From the IMG/VR virus record IMGVR_UViG_3300032294_000234, positions 1 to 27,601 of that record: a stretch of DNA of 27,601 nucleotides; one strand, given 5' to 3'. This document shows, in pieces, positions 8,297-15,321 of this stretch. Under the pieces are notes generated by a model that had not been told where the DNA came from, did not search any database, and was given only the letters and a program-made list of their open reading frames with translations. Numbering within the stretch: the first letter of the stretch is position 1; every line of letters begins with the position of its first letter. This stretch comes from a virus. Both the position numbers and the translations under genes were made by a program.

Positions 8297-9934
8297 ATGC
8301 CGCAGATTGTTGAAGTCGTTGGGGTTGGCCCTGTTGAGTTTCCTGATGGAATGTCTAAAGAGGACATGGCGGCGGCTTTGTCAAAATTACCACAAGGTCA
8401 AGCACAAGCGGCGCCTAAACCAGTTTCTGCTTACGACCGCTTTTTAGAAAGCCTGCGCAACCCACAAACCGGTGGCAGAAGTGGTGTAGTTGGCCCAGCA
8501 TTAGTTGGTGGAGCAGGTGAGCTTATTCGAGGCGCTGGCGCTCTTACCCAATTTGCATTTCCAAACGCTGGAAACCGCATGGTTGAGGTGGGCGAGGCAA
8601 TGACCCAAGGCGCTAAAAGCGTGGCTCCTGTATCAGCAACCGTTGGTCAAATTGGCTCTTATGTTTTGCCTTTTGGTGCGGCGCAAAAAGCCACAAGCGC
8701 TATTGCACAAGTTCCACAAGTTGCTAGAACCATCGGAACATTACCAAGCTATGCCCGCGCTATGGGGCAACAAGCCGCTATTGGTGGTGCCACAGGATAT
8801 GCGTTAACCCCTGAACAACAAGGTCGGGGTGAAGCCGCCGCATTTGGCGCGATTGGCGGGGCTGGTGGCGAGTTAATTGCGCCGATTGCTAGAACTACAG
8901 GCAAAGCTATGGCAGAGGCGCTTGGGCTTTCTACAGGGGTTGGTGGCGAACCTATACGTCAGGCTTTTAGGGCAGGACAGACCGGCAACCAGCAATTTGT
9001 GCAGAATATGCGCGGTCAAGTACCAGTAACAGACCTTTTAGAGCAAGCCCAAGGTGCGATGCAAACCCTAAAGCAAAATCGCAGAGCTGCGTATGAGCAA
9101 GGTTTTCAAAGCACTCAAGCAAACCCTGTTTTCTTGGACTTTAAGCCAATTGAGCAGAAGTTTGATAATGCCATTCAAGCCTTGACCGTAAAAGGGGTTG
9201 GCGGGGTATCGGCATCAAAGGTCGGTCAAAAGACCTTGGACGATGTGGCTGAAATTAGGGCTGTTATTGATGAGTGGAAATCTAAGCCTGAACTGCACAC
9301 AGCGGAAGGTTTAGATGCCTTAAAACGCAGGGTTGATGACGTTTATAGCAACGATATGTCTAACACTGCTAAAGGTATTCTTACTCAAACCCGCAATGTG
9401 ATTAAAAACACAATTGTTAAGCAAGACCCAAATTATGCAAAAACCATGCGCGATTACGAAGGTGCGTTGGGTTTAGAGCGTGAACTAGAAAAGGCATTGT
9501 CTTTAAACGACCGAGCGTCAATCGACACCGCTTTGCGTAAATTGCAGTCTTTAGGGCGCGATAACGTCAACACAAGTTACCAATATCGTAAAGATTTAGC
9601 TGACGTTTTGCGTCAAGAAACCGGTGTGGACTTGATGCCGGCTGTTGCTGGTCAGTCCTTAAATACATTAACCCCGCGTGGACTTCAGCGTGTTTTGCCA
9701 AGCATTACAGCAACCAGCGGTGTAACGGGCGCCGCTTTGGCTGGGCCTGCCGCCGCAATTCCGTTGGCAACCTTGCCTTTTCAAAGCCCACGTTTAGTTG
9801 GTGAGGCTGTTTATGGTGCCGGTAGGGCATCTAGACCAGTTCTTGACTTGGCAAATAGCGGAACACCGGAACAAAGACAGCTGGCTAAATTATTGATTAT
9901 GAAAGCCGCAGAACAAGGAGCAAGAGATGAGTAG
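8297..9934 (+). CDS. Putative internal virion / DNA-ejection protein
   Basis: A 545-residue protein. It opens with a small domain containing VEFPDGMSKEDMAAALSKLP, a motif found at the N-terminus of many large phage internal proteins. Residues about 60-220 are rich in A and G with several hydrophobic stretches (for example GAVSATVG-like and AAIGGATGYAL regions) that could insert in membranes; residues 235-420 are charged helices with DALKRRVDDVYSNDMSNTAKG; a further A/P-rich hydrophobic segment lies near 475-500. This arrangement fits proteins ejected with DNA to bridge the envelope. The gene overlaps the next by eight bases. Function is inferred; no catalytic motif was recognised. Confidence 0.65.
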   Translation: MPQIVEVVGVGPVEFPDGMSKEDMAAALSKLPQGQAQAAPKPVSAYDRFLESLRNPQTGGRSGVVGPALVGGAGELIRGAGALTQFAFPNAGNRMVEVGEAMTQGAKSVAPVSATVGQIGSYVLPFGAAQKATSAIAQVPQVARTIGTLPSYARAMGQQAAIGGATGYALTPEQQGRGEAAAFGAIGGAGGELIAPIARTTGKAMAEALGLSTGVGGEPIRQAFRAGQTGNQQFVQNMRGQVPVTDLLEQAQGAMQTLKQNRRAAYEQGFQSTQANPVFLDFKPIEQKFDNAIQALTVKGVGGVSASKVGQKTLDDVAEIRAVIDEWKSKPELHTAEGLDALKRRVDDVYSNDMSNTAKGILTQTRNVIKNTIVKQDPNYAKTMRDYEGALGLERELEKALSLNDRASIDTALRKLQSLGRDNVNTSYQYRKDLADVLRQETGVDLMPAVAGQSLNTLTPRGLQRVLPSITATSGVTGAALAGPAAAIPLATLPFQSPRLVGEAVYGAGRASRPVLDLANSGTPEQRQLAKLLIMKAAEQGARDE

Positions 9935-10205
9935 AAATGGTTCGGGAGTTTACAACCTACCCGCCGGCAATCCAGTGGTGGCCGGCACCACGATTACTGC
10001 AAGCTGGGCAAACAACACGATGAACGATGTTGCGGCTGCTTTGACTGGTTCTTTAGCCGCAGACGGACAGACTCCAGCAACCGGAAACCTCAATATGGCA
10101 AATAACCGTATTATTTCGGTAAGCGACCCTGTTGGTTTGCAGGACGCGGCAACATATAATTTTTTACAAGCCGGCACATACGATATTAACGGTGGAACTT
10201 TCTAA
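9927..10205 (+). CDS. Stand-alone tail-fibre anchor-like protein
   Basis: A 92-residue protein that matches what is normally only the N-terminal anchor of long phage tail fibres: YNLPAGNPVVAGTTITASWANN, then LAADGQTPATGNLNMANNRI. In full fibres these motifs are followed by hundreds of residues; here the gene stops after TYDINGGTF. The stop is followed directly by the ribosome site of the lysis genes. It overlaps the preceding ejection-type gene by eight bases. It could be a minimal adaptor on which another fibre is built, or a remnant of a deleted fibre. The absence of a frame-shifted continuation downstream argues against a recent break. Confidence 0.7.
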   Translation: MSRNGSGVYNLPAGNPVVAGTTITASWANNTMNDVAAALTGSLAADGQTPATGNLNMANNRIISVSDPVGLQDAATYNFLQAGTYDINGGTF

Positions 10206-10215
10206 GGTGGAAGGC

Positions 10216-10446
10216 ATGGCATTTGAAATAGACCCTGTTCGCTATGGTGTTCTTTGGCAAAAAGTCGAAGACTATGAGCGCAAATTTGAATCGATGGAAA
10301 AGAAAATCGATGTAATGGAAGCCGACATTAAGAAGTTGGTGAATATGGCCGAACGTTCAAAAGGTAGCCTTTGGGCGCTGATGGGTGTTGCCTCGGTCGG
10401 CGGTGGAATTATCACTTACATTACAGACTTTTTTGTACGCAAATGA
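10216..10446 (+). CDS. Small coiled-coil membrane protein of the lysis cassette
   Basis: A 76-residue protein with an amphipathic coiled-coil half (about residues 12-45, KVEDYERKFESMEKKIDVME) and one C-terminal membrane segment (about 52-70, LWALMGVASVGGGIITYI) ending in a short basic tail. This is the layout of XhlA-type haemolysin/holin-accessory proteins. The ATG at 10216 is chosen because an AAGGTGGAAGG ribosome site precedes it; an upstream in-frame ATG would overlap the preceding gene with no ribosome site. Its stop overlaps the next start (ATGA). A role in lysis is inferred from topology and position. Confidence 0.68.
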   Translation: MAFEIDPVRYGVLWQKVEDYERKFESMEKKIDVMEADIKKLVNMAERSKGSLWALMGVASVGGGIITYITDFFVRK

Positions 10447-10796
10447 ACGAGCAAATTGAATCCGCAAAAGAAGTCGCTGGTAAATCCATCGGCAAACAAG
10501 GTCTTTTCTATATCACCTTTATTGTGGTGATTGGTGTGGGCGCCTCGATTGTGCTAGAAGAATCTAAGATGGCCGCAGTCATGGGCTTGCTTGGCGCATC
10601 ATTGACCGCCCTTATTTCTATGCTAAACGGTGTTGCGGGCGCGAGTCCAAAGCAGGAAAAGCCTGAGTTTGAAATCATGAAACAGCTAATTGAGCGTTTA
10701 GACCGTATGGCTGACCGCGACCCAATGTCTGTTGCTGTTGACGGTGACAAGGTGCTGGTTCGCAAAGGCGAAAACGAAACCGCCATCGGGAGGTAA
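10443..10796 (+). CDS. Putative holin with two membrane segments
   Basis: A 117-residue protein. Two hydrophobic helices lie at about residues 19-37 (LFYITFIVVIGVGASIV) and 44-67 (AAVMGLLGASLTALISML), separated by a short charged turn; the C-terminal half is soluble with KPEFEIMKQLIERLDRMADR and a small beta hairpin. The start is the ATG overlapping the preceding stop (ATGA). It lies between two other membrane proteins and a muralytic enzyme, so a holin or antiholin role is likely but which of the three forms the lethal hole is not evident. Confidence 0.65.
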   Translation: MNEQIESAKEVAGKSIGKQGLFYITFIVVIGVGASIVLEESKMAAVMGLLGASLTALISMLNGVAGASPKQEKPEFEIMKQLIERLDRMADRDPMSVAVDGDKVLVRKGENETAIGR

Positions 10797-10797
10797 T

Positions 10798-11202
10798 ATG
10801 TTTCCACTAACCGCGCTGTTTGACGTTGGCATGAAGGTCTTGGATAAATTTATTCCTGACCCCGAAGCTAAAGCAAAAGCCCAGCAGGAACTATTACGAC
10901 TCCAACAAGAAGGTCGTTTGGCTGAACTGCAAGCCGATAATATTGAAGCCCAAGAGGTCACCAAGCGCCAGCAGTCGGATATGGCATCAGATTCTTGGCT
11001 GTCTAAAAACATCCGTCCAATGACCCTGATTGCTATTTTGGTGGGTTATTTTGTGTTTGCCGGTATGTCAACATTTGGCATGAACGCTAACGAGAAGTAC
11101 GTCGAACTGCTAGGTCAGTGGGGTATGCTAATTATGTCGTTCTACTTTGGCGGCAGAACGCTCGAAAAGATTATCGATATGAAGGCTAAGAAGGATGCTT
11201 GA
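10798..11202 (+). CDS. Putative holin, 3TM gene-transfer-agent type
   Basis: A 134-residue protein. After an N-terminal amphipathic part (FIPDPEAKAKAQQELLRLQQ) it carries hydrophobic segments at about residues 73-95 (IRPMTLIAILVGYFVFAGM) and 104-122 (LLGQWGMLIMSFYFGGRTLE), the organisation of the holin family named for gene-transfer-agent release (GTA_holin_3TM). The ATG at 10798 is chosen because GGGAGGT lies just upstream and overlaps the end of the previous gene. The gene overlaps the endolysin by eight bases. Assignment comes from the FYFGGRTLEK ending and the context next to the endolysin. Confidence 0.75.
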   Translation: MFPLTALFDVGMKVLDKFIPDPEAKAKAQQELLRLQQEGRLAELQADNIEAQEVTKRQQSDMASDSWLSKNIRPMTLIAILVGYFVFAGMSTFGMNANEKYVELLGQWGMLIMSFYFGGRTLEKIIDMKAKKDA

Positions 11203-11812
11203 ATCACAGCTATTAGCCCTTGGGATAGACCCAAAGTGGACAGAGGCTTTAAACAACGCATTCAATAAGTATCAAATTAACACCCCAAGGCGCCAAGCCT
11301 GCTTTTTAGGGCAGTGTATGCACGAATCCGGTGGGTTCAAGTTTATGCGCGAAAACCTGAACTATTCTGCCCGCGCTTTAATGGCGACGTGGCCAAGCCG
11401 GTTCCCTGACGCTGACACCGCTACCCAATTTGAGCGCAACCCAGAAAAGATAGCCAACAAGGTCTATGGCGGCAGAATGGGTAATACCGAGGACGGTGAT
11501 GGCTGGAAGTATATCGGGCGCGGGTTGATTCAATTGACCGGTAAGGATAACTATGCGGCGGCTAGCGAGGCTTTAGGGGAGGACTTGGTATCTAACCCCC
11601 AGCTTGTGGAAGAACCGCGTGTGGCCGCTTTAACAGCCGGCTGGTTTTGGAATAAAAAAGGCTTAAATACTTTGGCAGACCAAATGGATATTGCCACCAT
11701 GACTAAACGCATCAATGGTGGCAACCTTGGTATTGCTGACCGTCAAGAAAAAATCAACAAAGTGCTGACAATATTAACTTCTCAGCCAAATAATCAAAAA
11801 GACGAATATTAA
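11195..11812 (+). CDS. Endolysin, glycoside hydrolase family 19
   Basis: A 205-residue muralytic enzyme of the chitinase class I/GH19 type that would cut the glycan strands of peptidoglycan once the holin opens the inner membrane. The catalytic glutamate is in CMHESGGF (Glu44); a second acidic residue is likely Glu53 in RENLNYSARAL. The substrate groove block WKYIGRGLIQLTGKDNY and the GWFWNKKGLN and RINGGNLG motifs are all present, so the domain is full length. No N-terminal signal peptide or binding domain is seen, so release depends on the holin. The last 39 bases overlap, tail to tail, a small gene read on the other strand. Confidence 0.92.
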   Translation: MLESQLLALGIDPKWTEALNNAFNKYQINTPRRQACFLGQCMHESGGFKFMRENLNYSARALMATWPSRFPDADTATQFERNPEKIANKVYGGRMGNTEDGDGWKYIGRGLIQLTGKDNYAAASEALGEDLVSNPQLVEEPRVAALTAGWFWNKKGLNTLADQMDIATMTKRINGGNLGIADRQEKINKVLTILTSQPNNQKDEY

Positions 11813-11977
11813 GGCAGTAATGTAGATTTTCCGCGCCCAATATTGCTTACGCAAGCGGGCTGGGTCGTAAATCAACCAAGACTGCAAGTTCAGCATATCG
11901 GGGTCGTTTTCAACATATTGTGGTTTCCGGTAATTAATGCCAATTTTGACCTTGCCGGTGTTGTAAGGAGTGTTCAT
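11774..11977 (-). CDS. Small protein with C-terminal membrane anchor
   Basis: A 67-residue protein, unknown family. The N-terminal 40 residues are polar (KVKIGINYRKPQYVENDPDM) and a single hydrophobic segment (about residues 49-64, KIYITALIFVFLIIW) ends the protein, so it would be tail-anchored. The ATG overlaps the stop of the upstream 35-residue gene (ATGA) and an AAGGACAGG ribosome site precedes it. It is the last gene of the distal leftward operon and overlaps the end of the oppositely read endolysin. Function unknown; a membrane-level superinfection or lysis-timing role is possible but not shown. Confidence 0.55.
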   Translation of the reverse strand: MNTPYNTGKVKIGINYRKPQYVENDPDMLNLQSWLIYDPARLRKQYWARKIYITALIFVFLIIWLRS

Positions 11978-12081
11978 TTCCAGCCTGTCCTTTCAATAAA
12001 AACCCACATTAAAAAGCCTGCCAAAACTGCGCCCATAATACAGGCGCCTAAAATATCCCAAAAGGTTGGTTCTTTATTCAT
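11974..12081 (-). CDS. 35-residue single-pass membrane protein
   Basis: A tiny gene starting at ATG 12081 with an AAGGAG ribosome site seven bases upstream. The product begins MNKEPTFWDILG, has one hydrophobic helix (CIMGAVLAGFLMWVFI) and ends in a basic ERTGWK tail. It follows the 92-residue gene by ten bases and overlaps the next gene by ATGA, the coupling used throughout this operon. Good ribosome site, coupling and a clean membrane segment make it likely to be expressed. Function unknown. Confidence 0.6.
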   Translation of the reverse strand: MNKEPTFWDILGACIMGAVLAGFLMWVFIERTGWK

Positions 12082-12091
12082 GACCGGCTCC

Positions 12092-12370
12092 TTATCGTGC
12101 GGTTACTTTTAAGGTAATCACTGCGGTGGTTTTGGTGTGCTTGGCAATCAAGTCTGCTGGAATGTTTGCCTCGGCAAATACCGCCTTGTTATCCACTACG
12201 TTGCGTTGTGAGAGCGTTACGCAGGCTTTGTAAAGGTTGCCCTCTATCTTACCCTCAGTTTGCTTGAGTTCGGCTTTTATGGCCTCTGCTTGTGCCTCTA
12301 AATCGGCGATTTGAGCCAACAACATACCGAGTTGGTCTACTTTGGTTATTGCTAGGTCTAATACTTGCAT
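12092..12370 (-). CDS. Early coiled-coil protein of unknown function
   Basis: A 92-residue protein, first gene of the distal leftward operon. Residues 15-45 are a heptad-like helix (AQIADLEAQAEAIKAELKQT), followed by EGNLYKACVTLSQRN and a beta-like end ITLKVTAR. Small early proteins with this pattern, a helix and then EGNLYKA, are common in phages of Proteobacteria, without a known job. An AAAGGA ribosome site lies nine bases before the ATG, on a leader with a hairpin at its predicted 5' end. It is under the operator-controlled promoter described at 12371-12464. Confidence 0.72.
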   Translation of the reverse strand: MQVLDLAITKVDQLGMLLAQIADLEAQAEAIKAELKQTEGKIEGNLYKACVTLSQRNVVDNKAVFAEANIPADLIAKHTKTTAVITLKVTAR

Positions 12371-12464
12371 TTTGGTGTCCTTTCTATCTCACTCCCCAAT
12401 GGAGTAAGGACAGATTAAGACTTCTTAACACCCAAGTCAAGCAATACTTATAGGGATAAACCCT
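12371..12464 (-). promoter_or_regulatory. Early leftward promoter module 1 (operator, promoter, hairpin leader)
   Basis: On the minus strand: an AGGGTTTATCCCT inverted repeat (12464-12452), CTATAAGTATTGCTTG, a -35 TTGACT (12440-12435), 17 bases, and a -10 TAATCT (12417-12412). A perfect TTAAG-N4-CTTAA operator lies at 12415-12428. Transcription should start near 12405, exactly where a 5-bp hairpin begins (12405-12391, loop ATTGG). The leader is 35 nt and ends with an AAAGGA ribosome site. Parts and spacing match the modules at 15236 and 15973. Confidence 0.8.
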
Positions 12465-12616
12465 AGGGGTGGGGTCAAGATTTGGCTTTTTATTGCAAAT
12501 GGGCGGGAAAGCCACAAAACCGCGCAATTTCGGCATCCTCTTGAGGTGGCTTAACAACCCCAAAGTCTGCCTACTTGGTCGTGAAGAGCGCTTTTGGCGC
12601 CACCTTTCGGCATTGC
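12465..12616. other. Gene-free spacer between the two leftward operons
   Basis: No convincing gene or strong intrinsic terminator is seen between the end of the exonuclease gene and the promoter of the distal leftward operon. Short open frames on the minus strand (20 and about 48 codons, starting MPKGG and MPKLR) lack properly spaced ribosome sites, and the second one would run through the promoter. A CCTCAAGAGG palindrome and AT-rich tracts are present. Confidence 0.5.
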
Positions 12617-13384
12617 CTATATGTTATTACGAATCCGGTAAAACTTAAGCAGGCACGAGAAACATTCCCACCCCTTTTGGAGGTCTTCTTCCGATACACC
12701 CACGACTTTAACCTCGTTGGTGGTGCCATTCACAAAGCAAATAGCCGCATTCGCCTTGGGGATTGCTAGACCCTGCCGGTATGCCGCCAATTGCATGATA
12801 TGCTCAAAGTACACCTCGGCTTTGTCGAGAGGGGCATCTTTTGTCTTGAAATCCACGACTGCCCCATCCCATTTCTGATGATAGTCCGCGCGGCTCATCA
12901 AATCGCACTTGCCACCAAACCCATTCGGATGCGCAAAAGACTTCTCTGAGAGCCACAAACGGTTGCCAAAATGGGTGTTTACAGCCTCCTCCACAATCTT
13001 GACGTATGGCGGCAATTCCGGAATATACACACCCTCATAAAACGACTGAATGATTGCGTGTATGGTTTCGCCACGCTCGGCGGCCTTGCGTCCGGTTTCC
13101 TTGGAGTCCTGCATGACCCGCGAAAGCCACTCCTGTTCCGGTTCACCGTCAAGCCTTGGTAAGGTTAGCGCGGCTAGGAGGACTTGTTGCTGTTTCCATG
13201 TATCAAGGCCTGCTTTTGATAGCAATCCGATAATTGTTGTAACACTTGGCAAAAGTCCAAGTTTCCGCGCGTCGCGAAGCGTTGTTGCACGCTCGTTCCC
13301 GTTAGCCCCAACCGTTGTATAGGCTGGACTGCCATCTTTTGAATACCAGTGTCCACTTTCTGCCACCTTTTCTTTAACAATCAT
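12617..13384 (-). CDS. PD-(D/E)XK exonuclease, RecB/Cas4-like
   Basis: A 255-residue nuclease. The RecB-like motif series is present in order: RGETIH (His109), GGKCDLM (Asp161), VVDFKTK (Asp178, Lys180) and QLAAYRQ (Gln198, Tyr202). These make the metal site used by phage recombination exonucleases that resect double-stranded ends. The length fits a stand-alone exonuclease rather than a helicase fusion. The ATG at 13384 has an AAGGAAA ribosome site. It is the last gene of the proximal leftward operon, with an SSB-type protein two genes upstream, an arrangement that suggests single-strand annealing or replication repair. A separate annealing protein is not recognised, though one of the unknown genes here could serve. 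Confidence 0.85.
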   Translation of the reverse strand: MIVKEKVAESGHWYSKDGSPAYTTVGANGNERATTLRDARKLGLLPSVTTIIGLLSKAGLDTWKQQQVLLAALTLPRLDGEPEQEWLSRVMQDSKETGRKAAERGETIHAIIQSFYEGVYIPELPPYVKIVEEAVNTHFGNRLWLSEKSFAHPNGFGGKCDLMSRADYHQKWDGAVVDFKTKDAPLDKAEVYFEHIMQLAAYRQGLAIPKANAAICFVNGTTNEVKVVGVSEEDLQKGWECFSCLLKFYRIRNNI

Positions 13385-13386
13385 TA

Positions 13387-14022
13387 TTATTTCCTTAGTT
13401 CTTCAAAGTTGTAAAACCATTCGTCTTTAGCGCTCCATTTAGCATGATTCTCAACGCTATACACTTGGGTTGGTATCTTAAAGTCAGGTGTTTTAAGAAC
13501 AGCAGGTACTAACGACACATCGTACCAAAGGCAACGGTTATTAGGCTGGCAGGCAAATTGCCCATTGTCCAGCTTAATAAAGTTGTAACTTTTATGCTCT
13601 TCCACTCCCTCACTAAAGCTAGTGTCAATGCGGTTAGTATCAGGCGATGCAAAGTCAATGGTGAACAAATAGTTACCAAAATGAAACTGCTTATCTTTGC
13701 CAAAAAACTTAACCTTTAGCCCACGCAAGTTAGACTTTTCAATAACCGCCATGTCGTATGACAAACAATCCCATATTTGCAAGTAATCTAAAGGCAACGG
13801 TTCTGTCACCTCTTTCCATACATACGCATTTATAGGCAGTTTGTCGTACAACGCACCGTAGTTGGTTAGCATGGACTCAATGCGGAACGCTTGCCCCTTG
13901 ATGGCTTTGGCGGTCATCCAAACGCAAGGTTCTAATTCACCATGTCCTTGCTCGTGGTTGTAAAGAAACTCTTTACGCACAAAACACTTAACCGGTGGTA
14001 TGTTAACGACTAAAAATGTCAT
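13387..14022 (-). CDS. Unknown early protein between SSB and exonuclease
   Basis: A 211-residue protein of no family I recognise. It is rich in aromatic residues and strands (KVKFFGKDKQFHFGNYLFTI, CLWYDVSLVPAVLKTP) and has no membrane segment. The ATG comes three bases after the stop of the SSB gene and has no clear Shine-Dalgarno, so it is probably translated by reinitiation and made in proportion to SSB. It ends two bases before the exonuclease start. Its place in the recombination operon makes an accessory or annealing role worth considering, but the sequence gives no direct support for this. Confidence 0.68.
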   Translation of the reverse strand: MTFLVVNIPPVKCFVRKEFLYNHEQGHGELEPCVWMTAKAIKGQAFRIESMLTNYGALYDKLPINAYVWKEVTEPLPLDYLQIWDCLSYDMAVIEKSNLRGLKVKFFGKDKQFHFGNYLFTIDFASPDTNRIDTSFSEGVEEHKSYNFIKLDNGQFACQPNNRCLWYDVSLVPAVLKTPDFKIPTQVYSVENHAKWSAKDEWFYNFEELRK

Positions 14023-14025
14023 GGC

Positions 14026-14637
14026 TTAAAATGGGATTTCGTCGTCAGGCATTGGGTTGGCCGCATATTCTTCCTCGCGCTTCTGCTTGCCGCGCCACTC
14101 AGAGGATTCTGTAATCTTTTCTTTGTAATACTTTGGCAGGGCATCGTACTTGGCTTGGTCAAACTCTTGTAACCAAAAGTGCGTGACCGCGTTCACACCC
14201 TCCGGCAGGCTGTTGCGCAGGGCTGTTGGTACCGCGCTAATGGTTGAAACGTTGGCATATTTACCATCCTCGGAGTGGACGACCGATAACATACAGAACT
14301 TACCGAGCAAGTTCTTCATGTCAAAGTTCTTTCTGTCCTCGGCTGTCATCTTCTTGCCTGACCAGCTTTCTAGGTCTTTGCGCAGGGTGGACTGGTCGCC
14401 AAGGCTTACGGTGTAACGCTTACTAACGATTAATGGCTTGCCGTCGTCTGTTTTTAACTTTTCGCCGTTTTCGTCCTCACCATGCAATTCCCAAGTCAAT
14501 ACGACCTTGTGCATGATTTTGGTATCGCCATTCCAAACAACGGATTGGTGGCCAAGGTCAATGCAGGAGTAAAGCCTTGCAAGATGGTTACCTGCGGGCG
14601 CGATTTTAAATTCTTTGGTTGTATCTGAAATAATCAT
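14026..14637 (-). CDS. Phage single-stranded DNA-binding protein (DUF669-like)
   Basis: A 203-residue protein that resembles phage ssDNA-binding proteins of the DUF669 type. The N-terminal 140 residues are beta-rich with KEFKIAPAGNHLARLYSCID and VVLTWELHGED, compatible with an OB fold; the C-terminal 60 residues are a charged linker ending NPMPDDEIPF. This end mimics the acidic DDDIPF tip of bacterial SSB that recruits recombination and replication proteins. The ATG at 14637 is chosen because GAGGA lies just upstream; an earlier in-frame TTG has no site. It follows the 127-residue gene by eight bases. It would protect single strands made by the exonuclease. Confidence 0.78.
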   Translation of the reverse strand: MIISDTTKEFKIAPAGNHLARLYSCIDLGHQSVVWNGDTKIMHKVVLTWELHGEDENGEKLKTDDGKPLIVSKRYTVSLGDQSTLRKDLESWSGKKMTAEDRKNFDMKNLLGKFCMLSVVHSEDGKYANVSTISAVPTALRNSLPEGVNAVTHFWLQEFDQAKYDALPKYYKEKITESSEWRGKQKREEEYAANPMPDDEIPF

Positions 14638-14645
14638 GGCTGTCC

Positions 14646-15029
14646 TCAAAATGGTTCAAATTCTGCTTGTTTGCTATACCGGTGAACGATGATGCTGTTG
14701 TTTTCGCGGTCAATCGTGGTGGAATAACTGCCTTTGCCCCAATTGGTCGACATATAAGCACACAGCGAACTGCGTAACGTTTCCATGTCAAACTCATCGA
14801 TTGGCACCTCGCCCACCGTATCGTCGGTCATATCTTTAATAAACGGTAAGTAATGGTTGCGCAAGGTTCCCATCGGGTAATGCAGTGGCCCACGCTTTTT
14901 GCGCTTGTTAAACAGGACTTCTAGGCTGCCATGTTTGTTTCCATCGCTGTCCACGATGGCATACATCAGGTTGCAGGATTTGAGCATACTGATGGCTCGT
15001 TGCAGGGTAATCTTTTCTACGTTATTCAT
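14646..15029 (-). CDS. Unknown early protein of the recombination operon
   Basis: A 127-residue soluble protein with no recognised domain. It starts with a helix (VEKITLQRAISMLKSCNLMY), continues with a strand pair and a basic KRKKRGPLHY stretch, and ends STTIDRENNSIIVHRYSKQ. The ATG overlaps the stop of the preceding 69-residue gene (ATGA). The basic patch could contact nucleic acid; that is inference only. It is the second gene after the operator-controlled promoter and so is among the first made. Confidence 0.66.
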   Translation of the reverse strand: MNNVEKITLQRAISMLKSCNLMYAIVDSDGNKHGSLEVLFNKRKKRGPLHYPMGTLRNHYLPFIKDMTDDTVGEVPIDEFDMETLRSSLCAYMSTNWGKGSYSTTIDRENNSIIVHRYSKQAEFEPF

Positions 15030-15235
15030 TTGAGACCTCCGTAAGGGTTTAGGTCAGCAAACACTTCACGCAGGAAGTTGCGTTGACGGTCAATGGGCGC
15101 GAACCCACAGCCATAACGCAGAAGGTCAATTTGCTCTTTGGATAAGTCTGTGCCGCCCTCCAGCACATCGAAGATGCGTTCAAGTTCACCTTGAAGCTGT
15201 AGTAAATCATTGGTTTGCGATTCTATTTCACTCAT
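15026..15235 (-). CDS. Small helical early protein, first gene of leftward operon
   Basis: A 69-residue protein. ATG 15235 is chosen because GAAAGGAA lies seven bases upstream, and the predicted transcript starts at 15271; a longer in-frame version would start inside the leader hairpin. The N-terminus is a coiled-coil-like helix (ESQTNDLLQLQGELERIFDV); the rest, DLSKEQIDLLRYGCGFAP, is helical and charged. No family recognised. It is the promoter-proximal gene of the recombination operon and is coupled by ATGA to the next. Confidence 0.66.
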   Translation of the reverse strand: MSEIESQTNDLLQLQGELERIFDVLEGGTDLSKEQIDLLRYGCGFAPIDRQRNFLREVFADLNPYGGLK

Positions 15236-15319
15236 ACGAGTTCCTTTCAAATATTCACCGGCCAATCCGGTAACACCATGTTAAACTATCTTAATTCCAA
15301 AAGCAAACTTTATTTATAG
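15236..15319 (-). promoter_or_regulatory. Early leftward promoter module 2 (operator, promoter, hairpin leader)
   Basis: On the minus strand: CTATAAATAAAG (from 15319), -35 TTGCTT (15306-15301), 17 bases, -10 TAACAT (15283-15278). An operator TTAAG-N4-TTTAA, one mismatch from the palindrome, lies at 15281-15294. The predicted start at 15271 is the first base of a 5-bp hairpin (15271-15257), with the same ATTGG loop as module 1 but a different stem. The leader is 36 nt and ends with GAAAGGAA before ATG 15235. Confidence 0.78.
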
Positions 15320-15321
15320 TA

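Noticed and set aside
11813-11865. GCCC-TTGC-TTAC-GCAA-GGGC hairpin as terminator after the endolysin
   Set aside because: There is no T-tract on either strand and it lies inside the oppositely read 67-residue gene.
12465-12616. Short minus-strand open frames beginning MPKGG and MPKLR
   Set aside because: No correctly spaced ribosome site; the longer one runs through the promoter and operator of the distal operon.
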